Below are positions 7,428 through 11,138 of a stretch of DNA of 11,138 bases, piece by piece; positions within the stretch are counted from its first letter, which is position 1, and each line of letters opens with the position of its first letter. The DNA comes from Bacteroidales bacterium (GTDB lineage Bacteria > Bacteroidota > Bacteroidia > Bacteroidales > Bacteroidaceae). The stretch spans positions 1-11,138 of the forward strand of contig SFEK01000063.1 of NCBI GenBank assembly GCA_004557285.1, in the 5' to 3' direction. The position numbers and the translations under genes were made by a program. A model generated the notes under the pieces. It was not told the origin of the DNA. It saw only the letters and a list, made by a program, of their open reading frames with translations, and did no database searches.

Positions 7428-10400
7428 TTAAAATGTAATGTCTATACCAAACATGTATGTCTTCTGCCAAGGATAGAAGGCATTGTTATATGCTCCGTCT
7501 CTGTCGAGGGCTCCTTCGGGGTCGATGTACTTGGTATGCTCTTTCAGCGGAGACCAGTAGAAGAGGTTCTCTCCTGAGAAGTAAACGCGCACCAGGTCGA
7601 TTCCGATTTTCTTCGTCAGGCTTGCCGGAACAGTATATCCTATTGTCAAGTTCTTGAAACGCAGATAGCGAAGGTTCTGCAGATAACGGTCGTTTACCTT
7701 GCTCAGCGGACCAGAAGTGGCTGAATATGCCATAGGACGGGTGAAATATGCATCTGTATTGTCCTCTGCCCATACATCATCAAGGAATTCTTTCTGCAGG
7801 TAGGTCAGATAAGGATAAGAATACGGTCCCCAGAACTGCATGGCCTGACCGGCAGGATACCAATAGTGGTTGCCTGTGCCCTGGAAGAACACTGACACAT
7901 CTACGCCTGCCCAACGCACACTGGCATTGATACCATAGGAAAGGCTGGGGAGCGAATTACCCAACACCTTGCGATCGCCGGGGTCGTTGACCGAGTTGCC
8001 TCCAATGCCCAGTATTCCGTCGCCATTGAGGTCAACAAATTTCAGGTCGCCTGCCTGCCATCCACCGGTGATGCGGTTGTTGATGTAGCTCAAATCCACT
8101 TCTTGGGCGTATGCCTGAGCCTCCTCGGTGGTCTGGAACAATCCGTCGGTGACAAATCCCCAGATCTCGCCCAATCTCATGCCCTCGTAATAGCTCTTGG
8201 CAAAGGTCTTGTCCTTGTTGTCGTATTTGGTGATATAGCTTCTGTAGTCACTCAGATTGAATCCGATGCTATACTCCAACGGTTTTTTAGCCAGTGTCAC
8301 CTTGTCTCTCCACACTACAGAGAACTCATATCCCTTGGTACGCAGGTTGGCTGTGTTCATGTCGGGCACGCTGGCACCATATACGGCTGGCAGTTCCACA
8401 CCTTCGGTGAGCATGTTCACGGTGTTTCGGATATATCCGTCGAGGGTGATGTTCAGGCGATTGTTGAGCATGGTGAGGTCAATACCCAAGTCCCACTGCT
8501 GGGCTGTCTCCCAAGTCAGGTCGGATGCCAAAGGAGCCGCAAGAGTAGAATACTTTGCCATGGCACTGCCTTCTCCGAAGGAATATGCAGCGAAGTCGTT
8601 GATGGAAACCGTGCGCACGAAGGTGTAATACGACGACACGTTCTGATTGCCAAGGCTACCGTATGAACCTCTCAGTTTCAGGTTGTCGATGACATCACGT
8701 ACAGGCTTGAAGAATGGTTCTTCAGACACGCGCCAACCCACAGAACCCGAGGGGAAGAATCCCCAACGGCTGTTGCTTGCAAATCGGGATGTTCCGTCGT
8801 AGCGTCCACTGACCTCAAACAGATAGCGTCCCTTATAGTCGTAGTTGACGCGTCCGAAGAATCCCATCAAGGCATATTCGCTCTGTCCGCCGCCCACACC
8901 GGTGATGGTCTCGCCTTCGGAGTTCTGTCCCACGAGGTTGAGGTCGTCGAGTGTTGTGGATGAGAGGTATTCGCCATAAGCCGAGATATTCTTCTTTCTA
9001 AGCGTTTCGTAGTTGAAACCGGCAACGACAGTGAGGTGATGCACTTCGTTGAATGTGTCTTCGAAGTTGGCATAGGCATTGGTGGAATAGTAATTGCTTG
9101 TATTCACCGATTCGTCCAGACGGTTGGCACCAGCACCGGTGGCATATACTCCCATCTCTGCATCAGGATAATCCCTGTAGTACATATTGTTTGAACGGCT
9201 GGTGTTGCGCGTCTGATAAAGACGATAGGTGAAGTCGGCTGTAAGGCTCAACGACTTGATGGGCTTGATGACGAGACGTGTGGTGTTAGAGAAGTCGGTG
9301 CTGCGCTCCACATTGCGGTGAGAGCCTTCTCCAAGGATGATGTGGCGTCCGTTGCCCACCTTGTAGTTCAGATATGGCGTACTGTAGAGCCATGAGCCGT
9401 CGGGGTTCTTCATGGGGAAGCATGCCAATGCGTGACGCGCTCCGTAAGCGAGTGTGTTCTCCACGTCGCCGTCACCCTGGAAGGTGTATTGCGAACCGTA
9501 GAATGACGTGTTGTTGCTCAGTGTGGCATACTTGTTGATGGTGAAGTCAATCTTTGAACGCAGGTTGTATTTCTTGTATATGTCGGGGTTCTCTTTCAAG
9601 ATACCTTGCTGATAATCGTATGCGCCTGAAACGAGGTACTTAATGTCCTTTGTACCGCCGCTGAGCGAGATATTGTGCTGCTGCACAGGATGGTTGTCTC
9701 GATACTGCATGTGCCACCAGTCGTAGTTGCCATAATAAACCCACTGCTTTTTACCGTTGCGTTCCTCTTCCACCACCCATGGGCGGTCGGGGTTTTCGGT
9801 CTTGTCGTTCACGCGGGCAAGGAGTTCCTGCATGTCGTGGTCGGTATAGTTGATATACAATGTTCCCGAATCAGCTTTCCAGAACTTGTTGACGGTATAT
9901 ACCGACCAATATCCTGTTGTTTCGTAATCAGTGGATGTTGTAGGCGCTTCCCAACCGAAACGTCCGCTATAACGCACTGTTGCCTTTCCGCTTTGCTCAG
10001 AACCCGACTTTGTTGTGACGAGGATGACACCGAAAGCCGCACGGGCTCCATAGACAGCTGCCGCCGAGGCATCCTTGATGACCGAGATAGACTCGATGTC
10101 GTTGGGGTTCACCCTGTCGAGCTCACCCACTGCACCGTCAATCAATATCAGCGGTTCTGCCCCGTTGATAGAAGTCACACCACGCACATTGATGGCGGGC
10201 GAATTGCCAGGCACACCTGATGAGGTGGTGATGTTAAGACCTGCCACAGCACCTTGCAGCATGTTGGTTACGGTGTGGGCAACACGGTTTTCGAGCGACT
10301 TGCTGTCCACGGTCGCAACAGCACCAGTCAGGTTGACCTTTTTCTGTGTTGCATAACCTACGACCACTGTTTCGTTAAGCAGGGTGGCATCTTCCTGCAT

Positions 10401-10694
10401 GTGGACGGTGATGTCGTTCTGTCCTGATGTCACCTTGACAACCTGTGTCTTGTGGCCTACATAGGAGAACTCCAATGATACGGTTCCCGATGGGGCCTGA
10501 ACCTTAAAAGAACCGTCAGCGGCGGTTATGCCGCCTTGGGTGGCGCCTACCACCTTGATGGTTACACCCACAAGTGGTTCCTCTTGGTAGTCCAGGACTT
10601 TTCCCGCTACCATTCTGCCTTGGGCAAAGAGAGCCTGATTACTCTCTATTAATAGCAAGAGCAGAAACAAAAGAGAAGTTTTAAATAGTTTCAT
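7428..10694 (-). CDS. SusC/RagA-family TonB-dependent outer-membrane transporter
   Basis: This 1088-residue outer-membrane barrel would import ligand captured by the adjacent SusD, powered by TonB/ExbBD. Residues 1-24 form a cleaved signal peptide with a long leucine core ending ALFA. Residues about 27-102 are a carboxypeptidase-regulatory-like (CarboxypepD_reg-like) beta-domain: AGKVLDYQEEPLVGVTIKV, then an ADGSF turn and FSYVGHKTQ. A TonB-box-like ETVVVGYATQ follows at 108-117. The plug spans about 118-231 and contains the SusC signature, VNLTGAV at 120-126 and NPNDIESISVIKDASAAAVY at 196-215 continuing into GARA. The rest is the 22-strand barrel, ending FGIDITF with the C-terminal aromatic residue used in barrel assembly. 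There is no N-terminal STN domain, so the protein is not built to signal directly to an anti-sigma factor. It lies 43 bp after the phosphoesterase gene with no promoter-like element in between, suggesting co-transcription. The substrate is unknown. Confidence 0.97.
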   Translation of the reverse strand: MKLFKTSLLFLLLLLIESNQALFAQGRMVAGKVLDYQEEPLVGVTIKVVGATQGGITAADGSFKVQAPSGTVSLEFSYVGHKTQVVKVTSGQNDITVHMQEDATLLNETVVVGYATQKKVNLTGAVATVDSKSLENRVAHTVTNMLQGAVAGLNITTSSGVPGNSPAINVRGVTSINGAEPLILIDGAVGELDRVNPNDIESISVIKDASAAAVYGARAAFGVILVTTKSGSEQSGKATVRYSGRFGWEAPTTSTDYETTGYWSVYTVNKFWKADSGTLYINYTDHDMQELLARVNDKTENPDRPWVVEEERNGKKQWVYYGNYDWWHMQYRDNHPVQQHNISLSGGTKDIKYLVSGAYDYQQGILKENPDIYKKYNLRSKIDFTINKYATLSNNTSFYGSQYTFQGDGDVENTLAYGARHALACFPMKNPDGSWLYSTPYLNYKVGNGRHIILGEGSHRNVERSTDFSNTTRLVIKPIKSLSLTADFTYRLYQTRNTSRSNNMYYRDYPDAEMGVYATGAGANRLDESVNTSNYYSTNAYANFEDTFNEVHHLTVVAGFNYETLRKKNISAYGEYLSSTTLDDLNLVGQNSEGETITGVGGGQSEYALMGFFGRVNYDYKGRYLFEVSGRYDGTSRFASNSRWGFFPSGSVGWRVSEEPFFKPVRDVIDNLKLRGSYGSLGNQNVSSYYTFVRTVSINDFAAYSFGEGSAMAKYSTLAAPLASDLTWETAQQWDLGIDLTMLNNRLNITLDGYIRNTVNMLTEGVELPAVYGASVPDMNTANLRTKGYEFSVVWRDKVTLAKKPLEYSIGFNLSDYRSYITKYDNKDKTFAKSYYEGMRLGEIWGFVTDGLFQTTEEAQAYAQEVDLSYINNRITGGWQAGDLKFVDLNGDGILGIGGNSVNDPGDRKVLGNSLPSLSYGINASVRWAGVDVSVFFQGTGNHYWYPAGQAMQFWGPYSYPYLTYLQKEFLDDVWAEDNTDAYFTRPMAYSATSGPLSKVNDRYLQNLRYLRFKNLTIGYTVPASLTKKIGIDLVRVYFSGENLFYWSPLKEHTKYIDPEGALDRDGAYNNAFYPWQKTYMFGIDITF

Positions 10695-10737
10695 AAATAA
10701 TTGTATAAGAATTAATTAATATTCCTGTTATCATGTA

Positions 10738-11138
10738 TTACTTCAGCTTGTAGGCATCGGTAGTGAATTCTTTCGGACGCTGCATTTCCTCTGTCCACGT
10801 ATGCCCAAACTCATCCTTTACGGTAATTGTCAGGTCGGTGTCGGCATCACCTGCTTTCACCTTGAAGAAATGTGGAAATTTCTCGGTGATGAAGTTGGGT
10901 GTGGATGATAGACTTGCCGAGTTGAATCGCTTTACTGACACTGCTGCAACATGGAGCGGGTCGTAAGCCCAAACGGCTTCCGGAACAAGATTGTTGCCTT
11001 TCTCGTCGGTCACTGTCAATGTCCATGCGGGATTCCAGTTCCAGATGTTTATCAACACCTCGTTGTCACTGTTCTCCGGATAGGCATTCACATATTGCAT
11101 ATATTTGTTCTTTACCGTGGCTGAAATATTGGATGGCA
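10738..11138 (-). CDS. Calcineurin-like phosphoesterase, C-terminal domain (5' end outside window)
   Basis: The frame is open to the right edge, so only the last 132 residues are present and the ATG at 11098-11100 is internal. The sequence matches, from memory, the C-terminal beta-domain of Bacteroidota calcineurin-like phosphoesterases (MetallophosC type). Its marks are YPENSDNEVLINIWNWNPAW, then VWAYDPLHV, RFNSASLSSTPNF, HFFKVKAG and TVKDEFGHTWTEEM, ending in RPKEFTTDAYKLK. The metal-binding catalytic core (expected DxH, GD and GNHD motifs) would lie upstream, outside the window, so activity cannot be judged. Such proteins are usually secreted and hydrolyse phosphomonoesters or diesters of unidentified substrates. 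Its place as the gene before susC, with a 43-bp spacer and the same strand, ties it to the transport system. The main doubt is that the catalytic part is not visible. Confidence 0.75.
   Translation of the reverse strand, partial: PSNISATVKNKYMQYVNAYPENSDNEVLINIWNWNPAWTLTVTDEKGNNLVPEAVWAYDPLHVAAVSVKRFNSASLSSTPNFITEKFPHFFKVKAGDADTDLTITVKDEFGHTWTEEMQRPKEFTTDAYKLK

Noticed and set aside
8103..8666. Plus-strand open frame of 187 codons inside susC
   Set aside because: It lies wholly within the well-matched SusC barrel on the other strand, has no promoter or start context, and resembles no family. The same applies to the plus-strand frame at 9675-10220.
10695..10737. Separate promoter for susC in the 43-bp spacer
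   Set aside because: The spacer is AT-rich, but no TAnnTTTG or correctly spaced TTTG is found on the minus strand, so read-through from the phosphoesterase gene is the simpler reading.
1..11138. Mobile element, phage or CRISPR content
   Set aside because: No transposase, integrase, terminal inverted repeats, target duplications or regularly spaced repeats were seen. All large ORFs are accounted for by the listed genes.

Overview
The window comes from a Bacteroidota genome, most likely a Bacteroides- or Prevotella-like gut or oral anaerobe. This rests on a SusC/SusD outer-membrane pair, Bacteroidota-type lipoproteins with acidic residues after the lipid-bearing cysteine, a BACON domain, a TTTG-N20-TAnnTTTG promoter, and AU-rich rather than Shine-Dalgarno-like translation starts. 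The genus cannot be fixed from the sequence alone.

The left third (about 1-3842) reads rightward. It holds the C-terminal part of the ferrous-iron transporter FeoB, cut by the window edge, and 58 bp later a complete UvrA-family excinuclease ATPase of 935 residues. The UvrA keeps both ATPase cassettes, the UvrB-binding region and the C-terminal zinc module, but lacks the first CxxC pair of the usual zinc module between the two halves of cassette I.

The 241-bp gap at 3843-4083 is the only sizeable non-coding stretch. It separates two convergent transcription units. It contains a small hairpin over the uvrA stop codon, a region that could form structured RNA, a consensus-like Bacteroidota promoter pointing left with no gene in front of it, and a strong intrinsic terminator for the leftward operon.

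The right two thirds (4084-11138) read leftward as one apparent operon. In transcription order it holds the C-terminus of a calcineurin-like phosphoesterase (start outside the window), a SusC-type TonB-dependent transporter, its SusD lipoprotein partner, and a surface lipoprotein built from a BACON domain, two OB-like beta-barrel regions and a C-terminal beta-sandwich. Spacers are 43, 21 and 11 bp. No glycoside hydrolase, lyase, hybrid two-component sensor or sigma/anti-sigma pair is seen in the window. A reasonable inference is a nutrient-capture system in which the last lipoprotein and SusD bind a ligand at the cell surface, SusC imports it, and the phosphoesterase acts on a phosphorylated compound. 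The substrate is unknown.

No tRNA, rRNA, CRISPR array, insertion sequence or phage gene was recognised.
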